Source: Erythrobasidium yunnanense
Lineage: Eukaryota; Basidiomycota; Cystobasidiomycetes; Erythrobasidiales; Erythrobasidiaceae
Direction: 5' to 3'
Assembly (NCBI GenBank): GCA_001600175.1
Contig: BCJC01000002.1
Coordinates: 1,709,111 to 1,773,110 of the forward strand
DNA length: 64,000 nucleotides
The translations under genes and the position numbers were made by a program. Numbering within the stretch: the stretch's first letter is position 1; each line of letters opens with the position of its first letter. Of this stretch, positions 48,601 to 58,965 are shown in pieces. The notes beneath the pieces were generated by a model. It did no database searches and had not been told where the DNA came from. It saw nothing but the letters and a program-made list of their open reading frames with translations.

Positions 48601-49733
48601 AGTGTCCGGGGCAAAGCATGGGTGAGCGGTGAAAGTTTGCTGGAAGCCGGTTCACGTTACTAAGAAACACCTTTGCAGACTTTCCTGGCTGAAGTGGACA
48701 CGTATCGACGCCAAAATGTATATCACGATCTGTGTGGCCGAGATGCGCCTTCTTATCAAGCCGAGCTTGAACGGGATCTCGACCAGACACTGTAAGGCAC
48801 AACAGGCGCCGTGAAAGATGGCGACATTACTGACGTACATCTGTTCAGGTCTAGTCAGCCGGTAGGCATTTCATAAGCCAGAGCTGGGCCAACCTAACGG
48901 ATCTTTCCGCAGCACTTCAATGGTGACAACGGACTCGCTCGTCATGATTTACTGTCTATGATGCGGGCGTTTGCGCATTACGCTCCTGATATCGGCTATC
49001 ATCGAGGCCTCTGCTCGATAGCGGGTATACTTCTCCTACATGTCGAAGCTGAAACGTACGTTCCGCCGGTATCTATGTAAGAACGTGGGCTGACCTTCCA
49101 GGTGGCTTTCAGAGCATTCTGGCTACTTGTCAGCATCGTCAAAACGCACCTGGTCGGATACTACACGCCCGGAATGCGCGGCTTTCGCGTAGATGCCTTC
49201 GTCCTCAACAGACTGCTTAAGTCAAGCGAGCCGAAACTTCATCATGCCTTCGAGACTGCTGGCATAGATCGTGAGTTAGCTCTCGTTGCATTCCTGTTCC
49301 TTGCTCACGCCATGTCAACTGCAGCCGAAGGCTTTGCCTCTGCTTGGTTCTTACCATTATTTGTTAATACGTTACCTTGGCCTTCCTTGCTGAAGATCGT
49401 CGATTCCTTACTGTACTCCGATCCGGTGCGTCTATTTAATGCGTATATGGATCGCATCAGCTGATAGTGTCCGGCCAGTCTTCGAAATTCATTATTCGTG
49501 TTGGTCTTTCAATCTTGGATCTTCTGCGCGATCCACTTCTATCCGCTGGCGGCAACATTCTGTCAATCCTGCTTAATCCTCCTCAAGACCTGCTCAACCC
49601 ACCCTCGCTTTTACCGACCGTCTTCACCATCAAAGTGCCAGAAAGGACTTTGAAGAAGTATACAAAGCTGGCCGAGACTTCGCTGGACGCATCTTTGTCC
49701 AAAGGCGGCCGTCAACGCTCAGGGAGACGCTGA
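45693..49733 (+). CDS. TBC (Rab-GAP-like) protein with SH3-like N-terminus and altered catalytic fingers, 1190 residues
   Basis: Exons 45693-45816, 45885-45933, 45990-48444, 48514-48621, 48679-48791, 48849-48861, 48913-49055, 49113-49425, 49479-49733. Residues ~25-65 look like an SH3 core (QPESNELMFMDGEDLIVLM ... VYLGCCEGVVGIF). A ~800-residue Ser/Pro-rich disordered region follows. The TBC domain begins with YGIPSSVRGKAW and continues YQAELERDLDQTL, APDIGYHRGLCSIAGILLL, AFWLLVSIV, LNRLLKSSEPKLHHAF and WFLPLFVNTLP. In active TBC proteins of the Msb3 type the motifs are DLxRT and YCQ; here they are DLDQT and YHR. It may bind a Rab GTPase without normal GAP activity. The start is uncertain. One exon is only 13 nt. 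Confidence 0.82.
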
Positions 49734-49885
49734 ATGCTCATCTTTATTTATATCTTCAGATAGTAAACCTGCTACGTAGAGTATTTGTGAGCTTAACGAT
49801 TTGCTTGTTGTCAATATCATTGCAGAGGGTATAGCTAGAAGCGGATTTGTAACGATATGGTAATTCTTGGCTTTACGGGCACCAA

Positions 49886-51647
49886 TTATGCGGCAGATGG
49901 TGTGACATACTTCGGACTCTGCGCTGATATCCGCCTGTCGAGGTCAGCCTCTTGTACCAGATTCTGCCAGCTCTCGACAGCAGGACGTGCTTCGTGCCGG
50001 ATGAAATGACCCTGCAGAGCGGCCATGCTGACTGACTGACCATTTACCCTGGCGTCTTCTACGCCTTCCACAAGCTGCCGAGATAGCTCGGACAGCTCTT
50101 CGTCAGGCAGACTGCCTTTGTAGAAATTGGAGAAAAGTGTCTTCGCTTGATACGCTGTAGCATCGCCAAGTAGTTCTTTCACATCGACTCGCCCTGGCCG
50201 GATGAGGGCCGGATCAAGGCGCTCGATGTGATTCGTCGTCATGAAGAGCAGTCGTTGAGAAGTGGAAGAAGCCACACCGTCGACTGCGTTAAGAAGGCCG
50301 GAAAACGTGACATTGGCGCTGAATCTAGACAGCTCAACATCAGCTTAGTTACTCTGTTCGGTAGAGTAAAAATCTACCTACCCATGCTCGTCACTCTGAT
50401 TTCGTCCGCTAAAAGCTGCATCCACATCTTCCAGCAGTATGAAGCTCCTTTCGGGGGCGTTGACAAGCAGATGATTTAGCTTGTCATCTGTCAATCCTCT
50501 CTCCGACAGGTTAAGGACGCAAATGTTATAATCAAGCGAGCCTGCTAAAGACTGGATAAAGGAGGATTTGCCAGAACCAGGCGGGCCATGCAGGAGGACG
50601 CCTCGACGATAGGGTATGCCTGTGACCCTGTCTTAGTCTCAAGCGTATGCCTGACGGCTTAGCCAAGGGCCCACCTCTTTCTGCATACCAGCGGCCCCGG
50701 TCAAGAAACTCGGTGATGTCGTTTACTATCCGCTCTTTGATGCCTTCATCCAGTATAACACTTTCAAGCAAGCGTTTGCTCCTCGGCTGACCGAAGGGTC
50801 TCCATTCGGGACCCCAGGCGGTATAAATGATTATTTTGCCAATCTGCGATTGTTTGGCCAGATCTTGCGCTTCTTGAAGTAGGTTGGCGAAGAGTGACCG
50901 ATCTCTTGACAGGGTAGTCAGAGTGACTGTCTCCCAAGGCGTGCCAGAAGTCAGATCCATCATCTTCCCGTCCCTTTCTCGCTTGACTTGGAACCAGGAA
51001 TTCTGAAACTTGAAGAAATGGGTACCTGGACCGGGTACCAAGCTAAAGCTCGTCCTGTTGCTACCATCACTCCGTTGCTCTTGCACAGTTTCCACAGCCA
51101 GCTCATGACTCTTGATCTTTCCCGCTAGACCAGCCAGGCGGCCCTGTTTCGCAGACTGGCTTGACATCCATTGCAAGAACCATAGATAGGAAGGATCTTT
51201 CGAAGATATCTCGAGTGTAACAAGCAGCCGCCGGCGACCAAGAGTAGCGGCTTGTACAGCGGATCTTCGTAGGATAGCCAGTGCAGCGCCTACGCCCTGA
51301 GATATACAGCATCAGTATGATTCCAGTAACGAATGCGCTTGAAGTCATCGCACACCATCAAGCCAAACCCGGCTGAGAAGTATGGGCTTTTTTCTACATC
51401 TTAGCTTTTCCCGACTTTCTGGATGGTTCCGTTAAGCCCACTTGTCTTGCAGCATTCCGGATAGCATGCCACGTATGCCGCCATCGCTACTGGCTGCTGG
51501 AGGAGTTAGATTTTGGAAAGTCGCGGCAGCGTCGCCTGAAGCAGGTAATTGCGAGGTTGAAGCTATGGGCGCTGCATCATGGTCTGTTTCTACTGGTGAA
51601 ACTGACGCCGTCTTAGCGGGAGGGCGCGGTGCACCGAAAAGCGGCAT
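49886..51647 (-). CDS. BCS1: mitochondrial AAA chaperone BCS1, 511 residues
   Basis: Exons 51647-51442, 51386-51356, 51296-50675, 50619-50382, 50324-49886. After a disordered start, [20 protein letters not shown] is the membrane helix region, followed by the BCS1 domain ([37 protein letters not shown]). The AAA ATPase part has [20 protein letters not shown] (Walker A), [12 protein letters not shown] (Walker B), [33 protein letters not shown] and [14 protein letters not shown]1 moves the folded Rieske Fe-S protein across the inner membrane for complex III assembly. The acceptor at 51387 ends a run of A's and was chosen because it restores the conserved [10 protein letters not shown]. It lies 85 bases downstream of the cyclophilin gene. 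Confidence 0.94.
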
Positions 51648-51732
51648 ATGATAATACAGGAAGCAACAGGCGACGCGCAGATGGCGATAAGGTACTGCTC
51701 TGCATTTGGATGGTAACAACATCATCATATCT

Positions 51733-52632
51733 TTACATCTCACCACATTCTGTCAACAACACAAGAAACAGTCAGCTCATGAATCCGAACGCGACTCGAG
51801 AGCTGCACGCACCCGTTATCCGCACTGTCAGCTTGGGACGGTTGTTCGGCCCCGTAGGTACGTTCTCTATCTTGCGGAGGATCAACATATTCTCTCCTCC
51901 ATCTTGGATCTTGCCAAAGACGACATGCTTGCCGTCCAGAAAGTCCGCTGAGGCCGTCGTAATGAAGAACTGGCATCCATTCGTATTCGGCCCCGAGTTG
52001 GCCATAGACAGGACTGTAGTCATTTCAGTAAGGTGTTTAGAACGATTGTAGAAGCGTATAAGCCTTACTGCCCGGCCCAGTATGCTTCATGGTGAAGTTC
52101 TCATCCTCGAAAGAGCCATTGTTGCCGTATATCGAGAACGTCCCTGTTCCATCGTTGTTCAGGAAGTCACCACCTGTGCGAAATGATGTTAGCTTGGATC
52201 CAGATGGTCCAGCGAGATCGGCCTAGTTGACTTATTGGACCATGAAATCCTTGATAACTCTACGAACACGATAACGCACATCAGCAGACGTTCCACATCA
52301 TCGTATTAGCTGTATCACCTATGGAAAGTCGCTCCTTTGAAGCCTTGTGGGATGTTGTTCTTTCTGATGATATCGACGACCAATTTGCACGCGTTTTGGA
52401 CACCAGTCTCAGCTTTTGTGCTGCTATCGTGCAAGCTCGTCCCGCGTATTCACCTCACTTCGCCAGTACATAGTTGCCGGAAGTTCTCAGCTGTTTTGGG
52501 GACGATATCGCTGAACAATTCCATCTTGAGGCGCCCTATCGAGGTTTCGCCGATAGAAAGGTCAAAGAAGACGATTGGGCGCTGGCCTGGCGCATCTATG
52601 CCATTAGGCGCTGTAGGTAACCCTGAAGCCAT
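51733..52632 (-). CDS. PPIH: cyclophilin H-like peptidyl-prolyl isomerase (spliceosomal), 190 residues
   Basis: Exons 52632-52454, 52363-52319, 52259-52236, 52175-52069, 52013-51813, 51749-51733. The sequence follows cyclophilin [89 protein letters not shown] and the end KLTVRITECGEM. Active-site residues (R of FHRV, F and Q of MVQGGDF, W replaced by another aromatic position) are mostly kept. In animals and fungi this isomerase binds the U4/U6.U5 snRNP protein Prp4. The intron 52235-52176 can only be removed in frame with AT...AC ends. The last intron (51812-51750) must be removed to give the standard ECGEM end. Confidence 0.92.
52176..52235 (-). other. probable AT-AC intron with U2-like sites, 60 nt
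   Basis: On the minus strand the exon ends ...ATGGTCCA, the intron begins ATAAGTCAAC and ends TTTCGCAC, and the next exon starts AGGTGGTGAC. This rebuilds FMVQGGDF exactly. A GT-AG reading does not work: the only nearby GT donors give stops or wrong phases, and the CACAG acceptor puts the next exon out of frame. GCTAACAT about 14 nt before the 3' end is a U2-type branch site, and the donor lacks the U12 ATATCCTT consensus. Confidence 0.75.
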
Positions 52633-52712
52633 GGCGAAGGGGAAGGGTGTGGTGCTGAGCAAAGAGCCGTCAAGCGGACAAACATGATATGCCGGAAGAA
52701 TTAGATGCGATG

Positions 52713-53899
52713 CTACAACGCTGCAGAAGACCCTCTGCCCTCTACTTCCTTAGGATCCTTGAAGATTGACTGGCGATACCGCCGGAGTTCTAATAAACGC
52801 GAGACAAACACGTAAGACTGGGATTGCCTTTGAGACGAGTTACTTACCGTCAATGGACGCTTTGATATCATCCAGAGCACGATGGCTGTTGCTGATTGTT
52901 AGCAACAGTCATAAAACGATAAGTGGCCAGCTTGCCTGCTTTCGTTTTGGCTCTTCCACGTCGACTTCATGCTCGGATACCAGCGTCTGCATATCTCCGT
53001 GACTGTAGAGACGTCAAGAACCCTATAACGTGTTGGAATTAGCCGAGCCCTTCAACTTTTGGCTAACCGAGCGGCTCACCGATAATGCAGCTGTTCAGTC
53101 AACAGTGGGAAATCCTTCTTGAGGCTGTTCGGATGTGAGCATGCAATAGTATGATGAGGATGTTGTGGTCAAATCAGCTCACAAAGCTTTGTCACTTCAC
53201 AAAGGCTGTGTTAGCCTTGGAAGATGTAGAACTAGAGTCTTCAGACTTACACATGTACCGAAGAGCCAGCTAGCAGGATCCTTCCTTGTTGAATATGCTT
53301 TCTTGCGTACTCCAAGGCCATTTGATCTACCGCGGCTGTAAAGATTCGTTAGTATAACCTACTTGCTTCACGGGATCTAACTCACCCAGCGTGTGCGTTG
53401 ATGTAAGACATTGTTCTGTCAGTCCCGACTACTCAAATCAGCTGTAAGATATGTGACAGCTACGCATAGACGTACTGAATCATGTTGATTAGTACACCTT
53501 CAGCAGGAGTCAACAAGATCACACGCAGAAGAAGGGCTTCGAGAGAAGGCCGAGCTGACCATTCATCCATGCCATCCAGTAGTGCTTTGTCTGTCTGGAT
53601 GACCCAGCCGACACCTTCATCGAGAGGTGTCAAATCGCCGTCTGTCACGATGCTCGCGAATCTAGTTTGAAGAGGGCAAGCTTAGACGATGTGAATATAG
53701 AGGACTGGTGGAAAACGGACTCGATGATGACATCCTTTGAAAGGTTGAGTCCGGTCATCTGGCATCGGGCTCCCGTGTCAGCTCTTCTTTATCCCAAGTA
53801 TCGCATGCAGCGTCAGCAGACCTCGCAATCCACCCAAAGCAGATGATTCGATTCATTTGAAGACTGCGAAGCTGGCTGTCCTTCGGCACTTGAGGCCAT
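52713..53899 (-). CDS. REX2: oligoribonuclease / REX2-type DEDDh 3'-5' exonuclease, about 202 residues
   Basis: Eleven exons: 53899-53822, 53758-53721, 53661-53560, 53474-53464, 53415-53386, 53335-53253, 53215-53196, 53124-53080, 53022-52936, 52885-52848, 52789-52713. [20 protein letters not shown] (first D-E pair), [66 protein letters not shown] and [20 protein letters not shown] (H and last D) define the family, which degrades 2-5-nt RNAs in mitochondria and cytosol. Splicing between 53560 and 53386 is uncertain. Codons for SGLTEQ, conserved in the family, lie just upstream of the chosen acceptor but could not be joined with canonical sites. The third acidic residue reads Asn. The intron 52935-52886 is GC-AG. 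Confidence 0.82.
52886..52935 (-). other. GC-AG intron in the oligoribonuclease gene, 50 nt
   Basis: The exon ends ...AAAGCAG and the intron begins GCAAGC, matching the usual GC-donor consensus AG/GCAAG; it ends CAGCAACAG before CCATCGTGCTCTG. Joining gives ...[11 protein letters not shown] in frame. A CTAAC branch site lies 14 nt before the 3' end. No GT donor in the region restores the frame. Confidence 0.72.
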
Positions 53900-54145
53900 C
53901 TTCTTCGAGTTCCAGGCGATTGTTCTCTTGACGCGCCGAGAGGTAGGGGCAGCACAGTAAGGTACAGTAGCAAAGCTTCGTCCTGTTCGTGAGCGGACTA
54001 GATGGATGCTGCGAAGCGAAAGCAGCTTGAAAATACAATGTTGGAAGACTGCTGACCTGTTCTTGCGGGCTACATGTATTGTATATGCAGATAATGCTTC
54101 ACTACTTTAGTACAACAGACTTCTTCCACTGCACTGAAATGCTAC

Positions 54146-57100
54146 CTAGAACTGATCATCATCGGAAACATCGCTCTCAGCCGCTAAGAATGGCCGTCCC
54201 CTATAGCGAGCGACTTCTTCGATATATTGCTCGTCTTCCTTGTCGTCTAGACTATATCCTGAGCCACCTTGGAACGAAAGGGCGACTGGCAGGAAGACAA
54301 GACCGTGCAGAGCGCCCGATATGATGAGGGTGAGCCACATTCGGAAGTAGTATGTCTCCAGCAGCTTCGACCTTGTGAGTGCCAGAACCGATATACCAAT
54401 GAGCTTGGTGAGTGTGATGCCGGTGAAGACTGAAGATCCGACGTCTACCAGAGCTGCGTATGCTCGGTCGTCCCGCTCGCGCTGTCCGGCCGGGTGCGAG
54501 TGTGGCAGCCCAGTACCTCCTGCTCCCATAAAAGCACGCGCTATATGCGCACAGAACTCTACACCGATGCCTACACAGATGACCAGGTTGACCAGACTGA
54601 GGGCATTTAGACTGACATGCCAGAGACCCATTACGCCCTGCACAATCGTGAGCAGCTACTTTGAAAGACGATGATTCGCACTTACCATGACATTCATAAC
54701 AATCAAGAAGACTGTTACGACTACCACGAAGCCGGTACGCCAGGATCCGATAACGAGACTCGTGACGAGGAAGACCGCCAGTAAGGCCAGAGCGAGCACA
54801 AAACGTGTCGTGGTGACTATTGTACTGTATTGCTCAAAGAACACGTACGGTAGTGAATAAGGAAATACCTTCCCGCCTGTACGTTCTGAAAGGTCCGCTG
54901 AAATGCGTTTGGCTGCTGCCAGAGCATCGATGAAATCATCTTGCGTCTTGAGTGGGGTATGATAAGTGCGGAAGTGGGAAGCTTTGACATAGTTCTCTCC
55001 GAGGCTAAGAGCTGAAGAATAGCCAGCCTGACCACCTAGCGCACAATCGGCATTGGCAGGCGATTGGAGCCAATGTCTCAGATAGCGTAAGAAATCGTCG
55101 CCTTCTGGCAGTCCCTCCATGGTGATGTTCCAACCGGGCTCGGCGTCTTCGTAGCAGGCCTTGCATATCAGCTCGTTGTCGTCAGGACCGCAGAAGTCTG
55201 CCGGTCTGCGCGTTTTGACAGCACAGCAAGCTTCTAGAGCAGGATTCAGCCACTGGAAGAAGTCGTCCAGCCATACTGCTGGTGGCTCGGAGATGTAAGA
55301 GGAGTCTGGCCTCTTTCGCTCTGCCTCGAGAACGTTTGCCAAAGAGAAATCTTCGCAAGTGGAGAATCGCCCGCACAGCTTTTGTTGGCCTGCTCTTTGC
55401 GTAACATCGACTCCGGAGCTAACGAAGTAGACGGGCGGGCCGACATCTAAGTAGTTCTGAAGATCGTTGAAATAGTCAACCAGATACGATCTGCGAGGAA
55501 GGGCAAGCTTTTGATCTATAAGAGCCAGCTTTCAGCGATAACCCGCATGGACTACCGATGTAGGCTTACCCAATCCTAACTTGATGTAGTCTGTACATAT
55601 CCATGATGCGACGAAGAGGCCAGAGAATATTGCTAGAATGGCATACTTGACTTGCTTGCGCAAGATGAACGGTGCATATACCGAGCGGATAAACCTGACA
55701 ATAAGGCTCTCTGTAAGAGCGGGAACTTTGTCGTTACTGCCGCCGAATCGTATGCAAGGCAGGCAGTCCACGCGAGATGACTGAAAGAGCTTGTCAGCGC
55801 TGATCATCACGAAACTTGAAGCAGACTCACTTCTAGCCGCTTCAGATCAATCGTCATTGCTGATACAAAGACCGTGACTTGGAGAAGAGCATTGATGACC
55901 ACTGCACCCGCGGCGTATATAGCAAAGTTCCTGACAGCTGGCATGCCAACGGTAGTGCCAAGAGCGAAAGCTACGGCCTGGCAGCTGGAGCTGAGCATAA
56001 TGGAAGGTCCCATCCTGCTCAGTGCCTTTGCTACTCTTTCTTCCGCAGGAGGTAGCTCGCTGGCGTCGAAGTAGTCATCGGCAGATACGTGTCTTGGCAT
56101 GGCAGAGTACGCTCTCGCATTCTGTCGATCCAGCTCATGTGCCAGGATGAAGACGTTGTCTACGCCTATGGCTAGCACGAGGAACGGAATGACTTCCGCT
56201 ATGATGAGTGTCACGCGAACGCCAAAGAACGAGAAGACGCCAACCGAAGTGCTGACTGAAAGGAGTACGATGGCAATGCCAAAGAGTCCGAGTGAGAATT
56301 TGCTGTCTACGAAAAGATCTCTGACTGCACTCCCTACTGTAAGACGAGCTGAAGAGACGGATGCCGAAGACGAGGTGTTTCGATCCTGAGTATTGCCGAG
56401 AGCTATTGGTCCAGTCGAAGATCGACGCCCTGTCATCACAGAGCCTGCACTGACTAGCAGCGCCCATAGAAGTCGAACCAAGCCTGCGCCTGTTCCACCT
56501 AGGCTGATAGACACGTAGAGGAACATCAAGAGATAGCTCAGCACTACAATCGGGATATCGGTATTTGTGGATTTATTCAGTTCTTCTTCCAACGAAACGC
56601 CAGTCGAAAAGTTGACATCGATGCCGTGTGTCTCGCGCGCCTCTTTAGACAATGCCTGGAGGTATCCCTTCAGAGCTCGCTCCCACTCTTCGGCTTTCCT
56701 GATAATTGCCGGATCCAGTGAGTTATTGACCACATAGGTCACAACGGCTACCCGAGCTTGACTTGCTGGAATGCGTGCTTCTGTGTAGTTGCGATTGCCG
56801 CTGTAGCCAGGAATACCTCCGAACAGGACTCGGGGATTTAGAGGTTGTCCTGAAGACGAGAGACATGCGCTCGGCGTTGTTGCGCAGAAATCCAGCTCAC
56901 TAGCCCAAGTTTCGTCGGTAATCTTGTCGAGAGAGTCTGCATAGTAGCCCATGAAGCTCTGCACTGTGCAGTCTGTCACCTCTACGGTGTCTTGCGAAGA
57001 AGCGGAGGGAGCGAAGCAGACATCCTTCAGCATGGTGCCTGCTGGCGACACGAGCTGACGAATTTCGGATTCTATGCCTGACCACCATTGTATAGTCGGC

Positions 57101-58844
57101 CAACTGAAGAAGGGTGCTTCTTTATCCACGGTAGAGGAGAGGAATATCTGCTCGGTGCGATAGAAAGGCCCAAATTCCTGCTCGAAGATGCGTTGTTGCT
57201 GTGCGAGCTCAGAGTCGTGTGCAACCCAAAGTCGTACAGGGTCCTTTTCCACTTTGAACTTGCTCCATCCTGCATTGAGTACTCCACAGACTGTCAAGCC
57301 GATAGCTAGCGTCAAGAAGGGAGCAGAAGCGCATGCGAAGCCTAGCTTGTAAAATGCATCTCCGAGAATGCTGTTGAGCTTGTATGTTCTCGGCTGGGAA
57401 TATGTTGCCAAGATATCTGGAGATAGCAAGGATGCGCCTCGTCCAAGTCGATGTCGAGTAGTATTGTTGCTGTCTGAGTCTCTAAGCTGCGCCGAAGAGG
57501 CACCAGATTGAGGGTCTTGGCGAGTCGAAGAGGACCGAGCTATACTGTCGCCGTCATATGCTTGCGAGGTCGAGCGTGCTCCTATCAGGGATTTGAGCGT
57601 GTTCGTCCAGCTGCCTTGCCCATTGTTCCCGCCTGAGCGAGGACTACCTTCTTCATCGTTGTCAGGCGCCAAAGGATCCGTCAAGTCCATTCTATCGTAT
57701 TCGGCCGGCGAGACCGGTAGCTGTATGCGGCCTCCGCTTCTCTTTGTGAAGAAGGCATGCCGGCGAGACCACAGGTCCTTCAATCCGATACCCAGCACGA
57801 ATGATAGAAGAAGGACGGCGTAAGCGATAACAAGGAAGAAAGATCCACATGTGAGGATACCGACATGGCAGTGCGAGGTTGTGTCTGGCAAAGGCGGTAG
57901 GGAAAGACATCTAGCGGGACAATCGGCGCATGCACAGCCGATGGCCGGGTCTTCCGATGCGCAAGAGAACGAAGGAGGATTGAGAGGTCGTATGCTGTCG
58001 TCCCGTGTGCCATTGTCGGAAGCAGGCGGTTGAGGGAAGTTGATTTGGAAGGGACTTCCTAACCCAGGCCGCTACAAACCACGTCAGCCGAGCATCCGTA
58101 GCATCCACGGTGTTCTCTGCACCTCTTGACCCATATATCGAAGGAAGCTAAGCCAGTCTTTGGCACCACCACCGCTGCAACTAGGTCAGCTTGTCCGGAA
58201 GTCTTCGAGACCTTCCAGACTCACATGAAGTCCATAGCGAAGCCATTTGTAGCAGCGAACTTGACGTCTTTACAGGCATCAAAGAAGCTTGAACCGAACT
58301 CCTGATCCACGTGCAGCTCGACATCTTTGACTGCAGGACCCTTGCTGTCTCCGAGATCTACGTTGCCAATCATCAGCCCAATCTGAAAGGCGCAATGTCG
58401 GTCGAGTATCCTACCTTGGACTTGGGAGACCGTAACAAAGGTAGATTGATCCGGACTGCACGTAAAATGGCAGTAGAAGGAAGTGAATGATCTGCTACAA
58501 GCAGGGCAGAGGCTCATGAATGCCGCTGCCTGGCTCAAAGAGCTACTGAGCTTTTCCAGAGCTGCGCCATTGCAGCAAGCTTTGTTGGCCCATGTAGCCG
58601 CGAGTTCGGGTCCGCAGACACTTTCCAAGGTAGCTCTCGTCGTTGCATCCAAGTCAGTAGCTGGATCGTTCCTTGCGCATGGTAGAGGTGTCCCAAAGAT
58701 GCCGCCTTTGCTGCCACACGTTTCGCTGCTCAAAGTACATCTTCCCGCTTCTCGGACCGTATCATTCCCCCATTTCGAGCTGGAAGCGCTTGATGAGAAC
58801 GCGCTTACTAGTAGAAGCAAGACTGCGCTCAGCGCAGATAGCAT
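54146..58844 (-). CDS. NCR1: Niemann-Pick type C1-related sterol transporter, 1481 residues
   Basis: Exons 58844-58225, 58174-58123, 58071-55831, 55780-55570, 55515-54686, 54637-54146. A signal peptide leads into the Cys-rich NPC1 N-domain (ANKACCNGAAL, SLCPACSRSF, FYCHFTCSPDQSTF, GSPFQINF). A cytosolic loop of about 110 Ser/Asp/Asn-rich residues follows the first TM helix (GILTCGSFFLVIAYAVLLLS). The sterol-sensing domain holds LSYLLMFLYVSISLG, GVRVTLIIAEVIPFLVLAIG and VDNVFILAHELDR. A second luminal domain and the last helices (VNLVICVGIGVEFCAHIARA) complete the RND-type layout. It passes sterols from the vacuole lumen into its membrane. Length exceeds the usual ~1200-1300 because of two Ser-rich insertions (after TM1 and inside the SSD). 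The C-terminus lacks an LLNF-type signal. Confidence 0.93.
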
Positions 58845-58965
58845 TCGAGCGTGCAGCCAAAGCGGAGTCGGTGAAAGGACAACTTGTGACGCGTTGCATG
58901 GTGATGATTATTCTATTACTTGCGAACTCTGACATAATCTGTACGATTACTGCTGCTATCCATAT

